Positions 1-9,127 of a stretch of 64,000 bases of DNA are shown here, piece after piece. The DNA is from DASUPK01 sp963736305. GTDB lineage: Bacteria > Actinomycetota > Thermoleophilia > Solirubrobacterales > 70-9. The stretch spans positions 1-64,000 of the forward strand of contig CAVTOD010000006.1 of NCBI GenBank assembly GCA_963736305.1, read 5' to 3'. The translations under genes were made by a program, and so were the position numbers. The notes below the pieces were generated by a model. The model worked only from the letters and a program-made list of their open reading frames with translations. It was not told the DNA's origin and searched no databases. Position 1 is the first letter of the stretch, and the number at the start of each line of letters is the position of its first letter.

Positions 1-1527
1 CACAAACCCCCGGTTTTTCGGTCCGTTTGCAGCGAGAAAATGGCCTATGCCACAGAACTTCAGAAGCTGCGACCGAGACCAAGCGCTGCTGCTCTCGCCT
101 GACCTCGCGACTGGCTGGACGAGGATCACCTCGCCTGGTTTGTGATCGAGGCGGTTGAGGAACTTGACCTCGAGCCCTTCTACGCCGCCTACCGCGCCGA
201 CGGCCACGGCGCCTCAGCCCACGAGCCGAAGATGATGGTCGGCCTGCTCGCCTACGCCTACTGCGTCGGCGAGCGAAGCTCGCGCGGAATCGAGCGCCGC
301 TGCGCGAGGACGTCGCCTTCCGGGTGATCTGCGCCAACCAGGCCCCCGACCACGCGACGGTCGCCCGCTTCCGGGTCCGCCACGAAGAGGCCCTGGGCGA
401 CCTCTTCGGCGGGGTGCTGGGCCTCTGCGCGAAGGCCGGGCTCGTCGATCCGGCGCTCCTCGCCGTCGACGGCTCGAAGTTCGCCGCCGCGGCCTCCGAT
501 TCGGCGATCCGCACCTACGAGGAGCTCGCCAGGGAGATCCTCGCCGAGGCGGGGCGCATCGACGCCGCTGAGGACGAGCGCTACGGGGAAGCCCGCGGGG
601 ACGAGCTGCCCAAGCAACTCAGAACCAGACACGGAAGGAAGCGTTCGCTCAGGGAGGCAAAGAAGGAGCTCGAGGACGAGCGCACTGCGAAGGGGGAGCC
701 CATCCCGCGCGACCGCGAACAGCGCCTTGAACTCTGCCATCGCCGCCTGGTCGAGGACTGGCGCGCGGAAAATGAGGGAAACCGCGCCTACGAGGCCTAC
801 CGGGCGCGCGGGGTGAAGAGCAACGGTCGTCGCCTCGGCGGCCCGCCGAAGCCATACACGCCGTCGGCCACACCCGAGGGAAAGATCAACACAACCGACC
901 CCGACGCCCGGCGAATGAAGTTCGGCCGCAACTTCATCCCCGCCTACAACGCCCAGGCGGTGACCACCAAGGGCCAGCTCATCGTCGCCGCCGAGATCAC
1001 CACCCAGGGTGGCGACTTCGAGCAGCTCGAGCCGATGATCGGCGCCGCAGAGCGCGAGCTCAACAGCGCGGGGGTGAAGGCGCGGCCCGGGGTGATGCTG
1101 GCCGACGCCGGCTACTGGTCGAACGGCCACATCGACTCGCTGCGAGAGCGAGGCATGATCCCGATCGTCGCCCCCGACACCACCCGCGGCCGGCCGCGCA
1201 AGAACCGGCTCGGCGGGCCCTACGACTTCATGCGCCGGGTGCTCGCCACCGAGAGCGGTGGGGCTCTCTACTCGAAGCGGATGCCGATGGTCGAGCCGGT
1301 CTTCGCTCAGATCAAGGCCAACCGGCGGATCGACCGACTCAAACGAAGAGGCCGGGCCGCCGCCCGCTCGGAGTGGCGCCTGATCGCCGCCACCCACAAC
1401 CTCCTGAAGCTCTACCGCAGCGGTTTGGCCCCGGCGGCGGCCTGAACGCCACCGATCCAGCTCGTTGGAGGCTCCCCGGAGCCGCCGGCCCCGATTCAGC
1501 AGCATTTGCGCGACAGCCTCACGCGAA
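1..1527 (+). mobile_element. IS1182-type insertion sequence, copy 1, left end cut by the window
   Basis: The right terminal inverted repeat is at 1505-1527 and matches the ends of the copies at 6403-7941 and 63444 onward. The left repeat is mostly outside the window; only its last bases (CACAAA at 1-6) are seen. The single gene inside is broken. No target duplication can be tested because the left flank is missing. Confidence 0.85.
48..1445 (+). pseudogene. IS1182-type DDE transposase, two frameshifts
   Basis: The reading frame begins with MPQNF at 48, as in the intact 464-residue copy at 6484-7878, but two single-base losses break it. One is near 106, where CTCCGCGAC of the intact copy reads CTCGCGAC; the other is near 303, where TGCCGCGAG reads TGCGCGAG. 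The rest, including the ADAGYWSNGH part of the DDE catalytic core and the C-terminal RSEWRLIAATHN block, is open from 324 to 1445. The protein cannot be made in one piece without frameshifting, so this copy is probably immobile unless supplied in trans. Sequencing error is the alternative, but neither site is a long homopolymer. Confidence 0.85.
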
Positions 1528-1751
1528 GGGAGGCGCGCCCGGGACCAGCGCCACTTCGTGAAGCGCACCGGGCCGGCGCTCTGCTCCCTACGCGTGGGAC
1601 CGGGCGGAGAACGTTGGCGCCATCGCTGCCACGTTCTCGGTTGGACGGTTGGCGGGGCAAACGGGTGAAGCCGAGGCGCCGAGTGCTCCAGTCCCGCAGC
1701 CGCTGACGCCCAGAGCTCGCCCGGACGACACGGGGGTAAGCCGCAGGCGCC

Positions 1752-2441
1752 CTACTTCTTGGCGGGCTCGAAGTAGGGGTTGGTGCCGACCGCGTGGTCG
1801 GTGACGTCGACCACGCGGGCGATCTCCGGAACCGCCTCGGTGATCGCGACCTCGATCCCCTGGCCGAGGGTGACGGTGGCCATCCCGCAGCCCTGGCAGC
1901 CGCCGCCCAGGCGCAGGTAGGCGGTGTCCTCCTCGACCGCGACCAGCTCCGCATGCCCCCCGTGCGCGGCGATGGCCGGGTTGATCTGCTGGTCGATCAC
2001 TTGGATGACCCGCTGGGCGACGTCGCCGCTGAGGTCGGCGGGCGGAGGAGCGTCGATGGGCGGGCTCGCGGGTGGCGCCATCGGCGGGCTCATCATCGGC
2101 AGCTCCGCCGGAGCCGGCGGCTTGTTCGGGTTCACGACGGTGAGCCCGCTCTGCTCGAGGCGTTGCGACCAGTCGATGGTGGCGCCTCGCAGCTTCTCGA
2201 CGCTCGACTCCGGCACCACGATCGCCAGGTCGCCGTGGCGCTGCACCACGTCGTCCTGGCGGGCAACATGCACTGCGTTGAGGGAGATCTTGTAGACGTA
2301 CTCGCCGTCCGAGACGCCGCTCACCTCCACCCACAGCGCCTGGCTCTCGGGGTCCTCGGACTGCGCGCGGAACCCCCTGACCTTCTCGATCGCCTGCTCG
2401 GTAATCGCGAGCGTCGGCTCGGCTGTGTCTTCGGCGCTCAT
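1752..2441 (-). CDS. nfuA: NfuA-like Fe-S cluster carrier (degenerate A-type domain plus NifU domain)
   Basis: 229 residues. Residues 1-105 resemble the A-type (HesB/IscA) fold but lack its cysteines, as in NfuA proteins. A Pro-rich linker (about 106-135) follows, then a NifU C-terminal domain with the CQGC cluster-binding motif (Cys182, Cys185) within LGGGCQGCGMATV. Family knowledge: these proteins bind a 4Fe-4S cluster between two monomers and deliver it to target enzymes in the cytosol. It is transcribed divergently from the ATP-grasp gene with about 65 bp between the two starts. The downstream radical SAM protein is a plausible Fe-S client, but that is inference. Confidence 0.85.
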   Translation of the reverse strand: MSAEDTAEPTLAITEQAIEKVRGFRAQSEDPESQALWVEVSGVSDGEYVYKISLNAVHVARQDDVVQRHGDLAIVVPESSVEKLRGATIDWSQRLEQSGLTVVNPNKPPAPAELPMMSPPMAPPASPPIDAPPPADLSGDVAQRVIQVIDQQINPAIAAHGGHAELVAVEEDTAYLRLGGGCQGCGMATVTLGQGIEVAITEAVPEIARVVDVTDHAVGTNPYFEPAKK

Positions 2442-2505
2442 CTCATATCCCGTATGGCTGGTCGCTCGCCGGTGGCGCCGGCCCGCCGCTACCTACGATA
2501 CGCCC

Positions 2506-3735
2506 ATGCCCCGCGTCCTCCTGGTGCTGCCCACAGCCACCTACCGCGCGAGCGATTTCCTCGCCGCGTCGCGGGCGCTGGACGCCGAGGTGGTGGTCGC
2601 CTCCGAGCGCCGGCAGGCGATGTCGGGGACGATGGGAGACCGGGCGCTGGTCGTGGACCTGAGGCGGCCCGAGGCCGCCGCCGATGCCATCGTCACCCGG
2701 GCGCAGGATAAGCCGCTCGACGCGGTGGTCGGCACCGACGAGCAGGGGGTGCTCGTGGCCGCGCTGGCCGCCGCGCGCTTGGGGCTCGCGCACAACCCGC
2801 CCGAGGCGGTCGCGGCGACCAGGGACAAGACCGCGATGCGTGGAGCCTTCGCGGCCGCCGGCCTGCGCCAGCCCGACTACCGGGTCGCCGGGCCCGACGC
2901 GGACGTGGCGCAGCTCGCCGGCGAGGTCGGCCTCCCCTGCGTGGTCAAGGCGGTTTCGTTGTCGGCTAGCCGCGGCGTGATCCGGGCCGACGATCCGCCG
3001 GCGGCCGACGCAGCAGCCGAGCGAGTCAGGGCGATCCTCGCCGAGGCCGGCGAGGACCCGCACGCGCCGCTGCTGGTCGAGCGCTACGTCCCGGGCGTGG
3101 AGGTGGCCGTCGAGGGCCTCTTGCGAGGCGGCGCCCTCGAGATCCTGGCGGTGTTCGACAAGCCGGATCCCCTCGAGGGCCCTTACTTCGAGGAGACCAT
3201 CTACGTGACCCCGTCGCGCCTGCCCGCCGAGACCCTCGAGGCTGTCAGCCTGTACACGGCCGAGGCGGCCGCCGCGCTCGGCCTGGTCGAGGGGCCGATA
3301 CACGCCGAGCTGCGGATCGACGGGGATAGCGTGTGGATGCTCGAGCTCGCCGCCCGCTCGATCGGCGGGCTGTGCTCGCGCTCGCTGCGCTTCGGGATGG
3401 GCGTGAGCCTCGAGGAGCTCATCCTGCGCCACGCCCTCGGGCTGCCGCTCGACGACCTGGGCCGCGAGGCCGCCGCCTCCGGGGTGATGATGCTCCCGAT
3501 CCCGAAGGCGGGCGTGCTGAAGGAGGTGCGCGGGCAGGCCGAGGCACGGGCGGTGCCCGGCGTGACCGGGCTCGAGATCTCGATCGCGCCCGGCAAGGCG
3601 GTGCGGGCGCTGCCCGAGGCCGACCGCTATCTCGGCTTCCTCTTCGCCCGGGCCAAGACGCCCGAGCAGGTCGAGCGGGCACTGCGCACCGCCCACGGCC
3701 AGCTCGAGATCGTGATCGGCGAGCCGTCGGAGTGA
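2506..3735 (+). CDS. ATP-grasp domain protein
   Basis: 409 residues from the ATG at 2506, where MPRVLLVLP starts a Rossmann-like N-terminal strand; an upstream in-frame ATG at 2425 would add 27 residues unlike the family. Residues about 90-300 form an ATP-grasp fold: TRDKTAMRGAFAAAGL, then GLPCVVKAVSLSASRGV for the nucleotide lysine, and IHAELRIDGDSVWMLELAARSIGG for the metal-binding end. Family knowledge: such enzymes ligate a carboxylate to an amine or thiol through an acyl phosphate, or act as carboxylases. Its stop codon overlaps a possible GTG start of the radical SAM gene, so the two are probably one transcript. The substrate is unknown. Confidence 0.8.
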   Translation: MPRVLLVLPTATYRASDFLAASRALDAEVVVASERRQAMSGTMGDRALVVDLRRPEAAADAIVTRAQDKPLDAVVGTDEQGVLVAALAAARLGLAHNPPEAVAATRDKTAMRGAFAAAGLRQPDYRVAGPDADVAQLAGEVGLPCVVKAVSLSASRGVIRADDPPAADAAAERVRAILAEAGEDPHAPLLVERYVPGVEVAVEGLLRGGALEILAVFDKPDPLEGPYFEETIYVTPSRLPAETLEAVSLYTAEAAAALGLVEGPIHAELRIDGDSVWMLELAARSIGGLCSRSLRFGMGVSLEELILRHALGLPLDDLGREAAASGVMMLPIPKAGVLKEVRGQAEARAVPGVTGLEISIAPGKAVRALPEADRYLGFLFARAKTPEQVERALRTAHGQLEIVIGEPSE

Positions 3736-3761
3736 AGCGAAGCGAAGGCTATCCTGGCGCT

Positions 3762-5165
3762 GTGCGGGTGCTGCTGATCTCCACCTACGAGCTTGGTCAT
3801 CAGCCGTTGCACCTGGCCTCGCCGGCGGCCGCCCTGGAGGCCGCCGGGCATCGGGTTCGGTGCATCGATCTCTCCGTCGAGCAGCTTGATCGGGACAAGA
3901 TCGACTGGGCCGAGGCCGTCGGCGTCTCCGTTCCGATGCACACCGCGATGCGACTGGCGATTGGCGCCGGCGAGCAAATTCGAGCGATCCGGCCGCGGTT
4001 GCCGATCTGTTTCTACGGTCTCTACGCCGCGGTCAGTGACGACCCGACGATCGGTGGACTGGTCGACCGGCTGATCGCCGGCGAGTACGAGCCGGAGCTG
4101 GTGGAGTGGGTTGAGGCGCTCGGCGACTCGCCGGCGCTGCGACCGGCAACCAGCTCGATTGACCTGGGGCGCCACGAGTTTCACACCCCGAGCCGAGGGC
4201 AGCTGCCGCCCCTCAAGCGCTATGCGCGGTTGGAGCGCGATGGCGAGGAGCAGCTCGCGGGATACGTCGAGGCCAGCCACGGCTGCGTGCACAAGTGCCG
4301 GCACTGCCCGGTGCCCGTCGCCTACGACGGCCGGATCCGGATCGTCGGGAGCTCCGTGGTGATGGCGGATATCGCCCAGTTGGTGGTGGCGGGGGCGCGC
4401 CATATCACCTTCGGCGACCCGGACTTCCTAAACGGCGTCAAGCATTCCCTGCAAGTGGCGCGCGAGCTTCACCGCAACTTTCCCGAGGTCACCTTCGACT
4501 GCACGACCAAGGTCGAGCACATCCTCGAGCATCGGCAGGTCTGGCCCGAGCTCAGCGAATATGGGTGCCTCTTCGTGATCTCGGCGTTCGAGTCGCTCAA
4601 CGCCGAGATCCTCACCTATCTCGACAAGGGTCACACCGCCGACGAGGCCGCCCAGGCGGTGGCCTTGCTGCGCGAGCATGGGATCGAGATCCGCCCGTCC
4701 TGGTTGCCGTTCACGCCCTGGGCGACACCGCAGGACATCCTCGAGATCCTCGACTTCGTGATTGCCAACGCGATGGTGGGGAACGTGGATCCGATCCAGT
4801 ACACGATCCGTCTGCTCGTCCCCAAGGGCTCGCTGCTGCTTGATCGCCCCGAGATCACACCGCACCTGCAGGACTACGATCGCGACCGCCTCACGTATGA
4901 CTGGCAAGCTGGGGATCCGCAGCTGGATCGCCTCCATGCCGAGCTCGCCGAAATCGTCGAGACCGATATCGCGGCGAAGGTCGACAGCGTGTCGACATTT
5001 CGGACCCTGTATCGGGCGGTGGCCGATGCCGCGGGACATTCAGCCGACCCCGCCGACCTTGGCGACATCGAGCCGCGCCCGCGGCTCACCGAGGCATGGT
5101 TCTGCTGCGCCGAGCCCACCGACATCCAGCTCGCCTCGGTGGCCGGCAGCGAGCCGGTCGCCTAG
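3762..5165 (+). CDS. B12-binding radical SAM protein with CCAEP tail
   Basis: 467 residues from GTG 3762; GTG 3732, overlapping the previous stop, is an alternative. Residues 1-130 resemble a cobalamin-binding Rossmann domain (RVLLISTYELGHQPLHLASP). The radical SAM cluster motif is CVHKCRHC (Cys175, 179, 182), followed by ITFGDPDFLN and a TIM-barrel-like core. The last residues include WFCCAEP, which matches from memory the CUAEP/CCAEP-tail radical SAM (seleno)protein family. In that family the first Cys of the pair may be selenocysteine; here both codons are TGC. It sits between an ATP-grasp gene and a convergent DsrE-like gene. The reaction is not known. Confidence 0.85.
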   Translation: MRVLLISTYELGHQPLHLASPAAALEAAGHRVRCIDLSVEQLDRDKIDWAEAVGVSVPMHTAMRLAIGAGEQIRAIRPRLPICFYGLYAAVSDDPTIGGLVDRLIAGEYEPELVEWVEALGDSPALRPATSSIDLGRHEFHTPSRGQLPPLKRYARLERDGEEQLAGYVEASHGCVHKCRHCPVPVAYDGRIRIVGSSVVMADIAQLVVAGARHITFGDPDFLNGVKHSLQVARELHRNFPEVTFDCTTKVEHILEHRQVWPELSEYGCLFVISAFESLNAEILTYLDKGHTADEAAQAVALLREHGIEIRPSWLPFTPWATPQDILEILDFVIANAMVGNVDPIQYTIRLLVPKGSLLLDRPEITPHLQDYDRDRLTYDWQAGDPQLDRLHAELAEIVETDIAAKVDSVSTFRTLYRAVADAAGHSADPADLGDIEPRPRLTEAWFCCAEPTDIQLASVAGSEPVA

Positions 5166-5205
5166 CGGGCTCGACCGAGCCCTGAGAGCGCCTTGCGCTT
5201 CGCAG

Positions 5206-5571
5206 CTACAGCGTGATCACCTGGTCCGGCGGGTTTCCCGACAGCGCCCCGTAGAGGTCCGGAAAGCAGCCGACCCGCACTCCCGCGACCGTGCCGCTGG
5301 GACGGCAGTCGCCCGGCTCACCCTCCGCGAGCGAGCGCTCGATCGCGCACCGGTCGCAGAGCATCAGCATGATCCCCTGCTCCTCGGCGACCTCGGCGAG
5401 GCGCTCGCCGAGCGGATCGCCCGCGCGCAGCACGTAGGTGTTGTCGTCGAAGAAGAACATCCCGACGACCTCCACCCCGTGGTTTCCTTGCTCGAGCTGC
5501 GGCAGGATCATCTTGCCGAGCTTGTAGCTCGCCGTGTGCCCTGAGGTGGAGAAGATGTAGGCGACCTTCAC
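5206..5571 (-). CDS. DsrE-like small protein (SaoD-like)
   Basis: 121 residues: N-terminal MKVAYIFSTSGHTASYKLGK, then a FFFDDNTYVLRAGDPLGERL block, a CDRC pair and later CRPSGTVAGVRVGCFPDLYG. The size and the alternating strand/helix pattern fit the DsrE/DsrF sulfur-relay fold. By memory it resembles the family called DsrE-related protein SaoD, which co-occurs with CUAEP/CCAEP-tail radical SAM proteins. Family knowledge suggests thiol or persulfide chemistry at the Cys residues. It is convergent with the radical SAM gene, 40 bp between the stops. Family assignment is moderate and specific function unknown. Confidence 0.65.
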   Translation of the reverse strand: MKVAYIFSTSGHTASYKLGKMILPQLEQGNHGVEVVGMFFFDDNTYVLRAGDPLGERLAEVAEEQGIMLMLCDRCAIERSLAEGEPGDCRPSGTVAGVRVGCFPDLYGALSGNPPDQVITL

Positions 5572-5704
5572 GCCCGCAGCCTAGCTTCCACGCCGCGTCT
5601 CGCCGCGGCCCGGTCAGCCTCAGAGGCCGAGGGCGGCGACCCCCGGCCGAGCGCGGGGGCGGCCAACAAACGCGTCGCCCGATTTTTCATGGAGGCGGAG
5701 AGGG

Positions 5705-5989
5705 GCTCCTACGGCGCAAGGGCACGGCGACCCTGACCGTCGAGGTCCCCAACCCCGGCGAGCTGACCGTCTCGGGCAAGGGCGTCAAGGCTGCTTCCGC
5801 CGAGGGAGCCGTGATCAGCAAGACGGTCGGCGCGGCCGGCGAGGTGAAGCTGAAGATCAGGGCCAAGGGAAGAAGCGAAAGCAGCTGAACGAGAACGGCA
5901 AGGTCAAGCTCAAGCCCAAGATCACCTACACCCCGACTGGCGGCGACTCCAGCACGCAGACGAAGAAGCTTAAGCTCAAGAAGCGATAG
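5705..5989 (+). pseudogene. C-terminal remnant of a secreted/cell-surface protein
   Basis: The frame reads RKGTATLTVEVPNPGELTVS and on to KLKIRAKG. It then needs a one-base correction near 5870-5880 to continue to a Lys-rich end (KKLKLKKR) and a TAG at 5987-5989. This beta-rich repeat with a basic tail is common at the C-termini of large secreted proteins in this lineage. The upstream body and start are absent, so this is a decayed fragment. Confidence 0.6.
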
Positions 5990-6054
5990 CTCTCGCTCTG
6001 TCTCGCGCGGGCGTAGAAGGGGCGACGCAATCTGATCCGCTCACGCCTCCTATG

Positions 6055-6235
6055 CGCGATAAGCAGAAGCGCCCTTCGGTGCCCATGCGTCGGAGCATCA
6101 CTCAGGCACGACTTCCGACCAGCGGATTCTTCGGGAGACGATGTCTGAGGAGAGGCTCGAGCAACAGAAAGCCCCGCTTTGCGGGGCTTTCATGGGCCGG
6201 GCGTGGACTCGAACCACCGACCTACGGATTATGAG
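6055..6235. repeat. Diverged direct repeat, copy A (tRNA-Met flank)
   Basis: Corresponds to 10649-10828 at roughly 80% by eye. Both copies share a word beginning CGCGATAAGCAG, then CGACTTCCGACCAGCGGATT, a GGCTCGAGCAA word, an identical GCCCCGC-TTT-GCGGGGC hairpin and the start of the tRNA 3' end. Copy A holds only the tRNA 3' half. Confidence 0.75.
6193..6235 (-). pseudogene. tRNA-Met(CAT) 3'-half remnant
   Basis: The minus strand carries CTCATAATCCG, a T-arm with GTGGTTCGAGTCCAC, and the acceptor 3' strand CCGGCCC, but no D-arm or matching 5' acceptor strand. It mirrors the 3' half of the intact tRNA at 10787-10860. This is the usual footprint of an element that integrated into a tRNA 3' end. 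Confidence 0.7.
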
Positions 6236-6321
6236 TTACGTGCCAGGCGTCGCACCCCGGTCCGCTTGAGGTCGCATTTCGTGCCTGGAAGGCCACATAA
6301 GCTCATCTGAGGTTTCGGCAG

Positions 6322-6342
6322 TTCGGGAGATATTTCGGGAGA
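6322..6342. repeat. Two TTCGGGAGA repeats, 12-bp period (candidate arm-type sites)
   Basis: TTCGGGAGA occurs at 6322 and 6334. The longer word TTCGGGAGACG at 6334-6344 recurs exactly at 6130-6140 on the other side of the tRNA half. Placement about 90 bp beyond the tRNA fragment parallels the repeats beside the att cores at 36961 and 53835. Confidence 0.45.
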
Positions 6343-6402
6343 CGTTTCGCTCCATAGTGGGTCGCGCCGGAGGCCCATCCAGCTCCGCCCCGCACGCCTC
6401 CT

Positions 6403-7941
6403 TTCACGCGAGGGTGTCGCGCAAAGGCCGCGAGAGCGGGCAGCGACGATGCCGCGGAACCGTCGTGAAGCGAGGCCCCGGCCTCAGGCCGGGGCGAGTT
6501 GGCTGCGGTAGAGCTTCAGCAGGTTGTGGGTGGCGGCGATGAGGCGCCATTCCGAGCGGGCGGCCGCCAGTCCCCTTCGTTTCAAGCGGTCGATGCGGCG
6601 GTTCGCCTTGATCTGGGCGAAGACCGGCTCGACCATCGGCATCCGCTTCGAATAGAGGGCGCCGCCGCGCTCGGTGTCGAGCACCCGGCGCATGAACTCG
6701 TAGGGGCCGCCGAGCCGGGTCTTGCGCGGCCGGCCGCGGGTCGTGTCGGGGGCGACGATCGGGATCATGCCGCGCTCTCGAAGCGAGTCGATGTGGCCGT
6801 TAGACCAGTAGCCGGCGTCGGCGAGGATGACCCCGGGGCGCTCGGCAACGCCGGCGCCATCGAGCTCGCGCTCGGCTGAGGAGATCATCGGCTCTAGCTG
6901 CTCGAAGTCGCCGCCCTCGGTGACGACCTCGGCGGCGACGATCACCTGCCCTGAGGTGGTCACTGCCTGGGCGTTGTAGGCGGGGATGAAGTTGCGGCCG
7001 AACTTCATCCGCCGGGCGTCGGGGTCGGTGGTGTTGATCTTGCCGTCGGGGCGCGCGGGCGGCGTGTACGGCTTCGGCGGAGCGCCGAGTCGGCGCCCGT
7101 TGCTGTCCACCCCCCGCGCGCGGTAGGCCTCGTAGGCGCGGTTTCCCCGGTTCTCGGCCTGCCAGTCCTCGACCAGGCGGCGGCGGCAGAGATCGAGGCG
7201 CTCGGCGCGGTCCTTCGGAACGGGCTCTTCCTTTCCAGCCCGCTCGGCGTCGAGCTCCTTCTTTGCGTCGCGGATCCAGGCCTGCCTTCCCTCGCGGCGG
7301 GCGAGGCGCTCGGGCAGTTCATCGCCCCGTTCGTCGCCGTAGCGCTCGTCCTCGGCGGCGTCTGCCTCGGCCGCCTCGGCCAGAACCTCCCTCGCGATCT
7401 CTTCGTAAGTGCGGATCGCCGCGTCGGAGGCCGCGGCCTTGAACTTGGAGCCGTCGACGGCGAGCACCCCGACCTCGACCAGACCGCCCTTGGCGCAGAG
7501 GCCGAGCACCTGGCTGAAGAGGCCGGCGAGGGCCTCTTGGTGGCGGGCCCGGAAGCGGGCCACGGTCGCGTGGTCGGGGATCTGGTTGGCGGCGATCACC
7601 CGAAAGGCGACGTCCTCGCGGCAGCGGCGCTCGATGCCGCGCGATGAGCGCTCGCCGACGCAGTAGGCGTAGGTGAGCAGGGTGACCATCATCTTCGGCT
7701 CGTGGGCGGCGGCGCCGTGGCCGTCGGCGCGGTAGGTCGCGTAGAAGGGATCGAGGTCGAGCTCTGAGACCGACTCGATTACGAACCAGGCGAGGTGGTC
7801 CTCGTCAAGCCAGTCACGCAGGTCGGGGGGCAGCAGTAGGGGCTGGTCTCGGTCTGAGGCGATGAAGTTCTGGGGCATGGGCCATTTTCGGCGGCGCCCC
7901 GGACCGATTTGCAGGGGGTTTGTGCGACACCCTCACGCGAA
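6403..7941 (-). mobile_element. IS1182-type insertion sequence, copy 2, intact
   Basis: 1539 bp bounded by 23-bp imperfect inverted repeats at 6403-6425 and 7919-7941 (20 of 23 match; shared GAGGGTGTCGC block), with one transposase gene. No target-site duplication is obvious in the immediate flanks (CTCCT versus TACAG), so a short TSD may have decayed. It lies inside the tRNA-Met-linked island. Confidence 0.85.
6484..7878 (-). CDS. IS1182-type DDE transposase (intact)
   Basis: 464 residues, close to the usual length for IS1182-group transposases. The N-terminal DUF772-like region (MPQNFIASDRDQPLLLPPDL, then HEPKMMVTLLTYAYCVGERS) is followed by a Lys/Arg-rich linker. The DDE domain includes ILADAGYWSNGH and ends with MPMVEPVFAQIKANRR and RSEWRLIAATHNLLKLY. 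It catalyses cut-and-paste transposition of the surrounding 1.5-kb element. It is similar to the broken copy at 48-1445 and the partial copy at 63527-64000 but differs at many residues, so the three copies are not a very recent burst. Confidence 0.92.
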   Translation of the reverse strand: MPQNFIASDRDQPLLLPPDLRDWLDEDHLAWFVIESVSELDLDPFYATYRADGHGAAAHEPKMMVTLLTYAYCVGERSSRGIERRCREDVAFRVIAANQIPDHATVARFRARHQEALAGLFSQVLGLCAKGGLVEVGVLAVDGSKFKAAASDAAIRTYEEIAREVLAEAAEADAAEDERYGDERGDELPERLARREGRQAWIRDAKKELDAERAGKEEPVPKDRAERLDLCRRRLVEDWQAENRGNRAYEAYRARGVDSNGRRLGAPPKPYTPPARPDGKINTTDPDARRMKFGRNFIPAYNAQAVTTSGQVIVAAEVVTEGGDFEQLEPMISSAERELDGAGVAERPGVILADAGYWSNGHIDSLRERGMIPIVAPDTTRGRPRKTRLGGPYEFMRRVLDTERGGALYSKRMPMVEPVFAQIKANRRIDRLKRRGLAAARSEWRLIAATHNLLKLYRSQLAPA

Positions 7942-7988
7942 TACAGCAGCCGTCGGAGAGGCCGCAGCTTCCCCAATCCACCCTCGTC

Positions 7989-8858
7989 CTACTTCACCGT
8001 CTGGAGCGTCAGCAGGCCCTCTTGGTCGTGCGACTTGCCCTTGCCATCGCGGTCGTGGAGCGGGCAGAAGAAGATGTACTGCCCGGGTGTCTTCAGGTCC
8101 AGGGTGGTTGTCTGCGAGAGACCGCCGTCGAGTATTGCCGAGCTCTGGGTCCCGCTCGTGTCGACGTAGGGAGGTGGCGGGCCATTACTCGCCAATGCCT
8201 TTTGGATCTGGCTCAGGGGCGGCGCCTTGCCCTTCACCGGCACCGCGATGATCGTATGCACGGCGTCGTTGCCCTTGCTGTTGAAAGTGATTTGGTTGCT
8301 GCCGGTCTTCAGGCCCGAGATATCCCACTTGTACTTGTCCTTGCCGGCAGTGTTCGCGGTGATCTGCGCGCTCGTATCGGGCAGGTCGCCGCTGGATCCA
8401 CCGCTCAGGGTCAGGCCGGCCGTCGCGGGTGGCCCGCTACTGGGGCCAGGGCCACCGAGCGCCGCAGCGTCCACCAGCACGTAGTTTCCCTGCGGGAGAT
8501 TCACGGTGGCCGTCCCGGTCTGCCCGGGGGCGACGCTGCCGACCCCGCCCTCCAATTTCGCCCACGGGGGGATCACGTTGCTGTTGCTGCCCAGCTGCTT
8601 GAGGACGTCGGCCATTGTGTGACCGCCGGTGTATTGGATGAACTGCACGCCGTGCGGCGCCTTGCCCTGATTCGCCAGCTCGACCTTGACCAAGCCGCCC
8701 TTGGCCGACTTCGGCGCTTGGAAGGTCGCCGCCTTGCCCTGTTCGCTGATCTTCAGCGAGAGCGTGGTTGGATTCGTGCTGCCACTTCCACCGCAGCCGA
8801 CGATCGCCGCGGTCGCGACCATCGGCAGAACAAACGTTGCAATCCGAGCGCTCTTCAT
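7989..8858 (-). CDS. Plastocyanin-like secreted lipoprotein
   Basis: 289 residues from the ATG at 8858. A signal peptide with lipobox (ATAAIVGC, then GGSG) predicts a lipid-anchored protein. It has two beta-rich modules: residues about 30-140 with a KGGLVKVELANQGKAPHGVQ cupredoxin-like pattern, and a C-terminal module ending with YIFFCPLHDRDGKGKSHDQE. The Cys and two His of that last motif resemble a type I copper site, although the usual Met ligand is not evident. Function is inferred as copper binding or redox outside the membrane. It lies in the tRNA-Met island beside the IS copy. Confidence 0.6.
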   Translation of the reverse strand: MKSARIATFVLPMVATAAIVGCGGSGSTNPTTLSLKISEQGKAATFQAPKSAKGGLVKVELANQGKAPHGVQFIQYTGGHTMADVLKQLGSNSNVIPPWAKLEGGVGSVAPGQTGTATVNLPQGNYVLVDAAALGGPGPSSGPPATAGLTLSGGSSGDLPDTSAQITANTAGKDKYKWDISGLKTGSNQITFNSKGNDAVHTIIAVPVKGKAPPLSQIQKALASNGPPPPYVDTSGTQSSAILDGGLSQTTTLDLKTPGQYIFFCPLHDRDGKGKSHDQEGLLTLQTVK

Positions 8859-9127
8859 CGTGGGGCGGCTCGAAGGCTGAGTGTCCTTACTGGCAAGCGA
8901 ACTGAAACGCCGCCGCATATAGCTCCTCCAAAGTCTGTACGACCCCCGTCTGCCCAGCGAAACCGCCAGATCCTGGCGGATTCTCGCGCGGCAGTCTCGC
9001 ACTCGCATAAATCGGTGTCAACCCCAGTGCTCCTCCGCTCCTCCTCTGCGCGAAGAACAGAAGTGAGCGAGGGTCGCTCAAGACTCTGGCTCACTGCCGT
9101 CGGCACGCGGTAGGAGGCGTCACCTCG

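Larger units (their letters stand above)
5572..6402. other. Gene-poor stretch: gene remnant, tRNA-Met half and repeats
   Basis: No intact gene is visible. The stretch holds the tail of a secreted-protein gene (5705-5989), one copy of a diverged direct repeat (6055-6235) that includes a hairpin and the 3' half of a tRNA-Met(CAT), and two 9-bp repeats (6322-6342). It is probably a junction left by integration events next to the tRNA-Met locus at 10787-10860. Confidence 0.7.

Noticed and set aside
258..1568. A 436-codon minus-strand open frame
   Set aside because: Antisense to the IS1182 transposase pseudogene.
5098..5118. Possible selenocysteine codon in the CCAEP tail
   Set aside because: Both residues are encoded by TGC and the stop is a normal TAG at 5163-5165.
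6398..7946. Target-site duplication around IS copy 2
   Set aside because: The immediate flanks do not match over 4 or more bases, so no duplication can be claimed.
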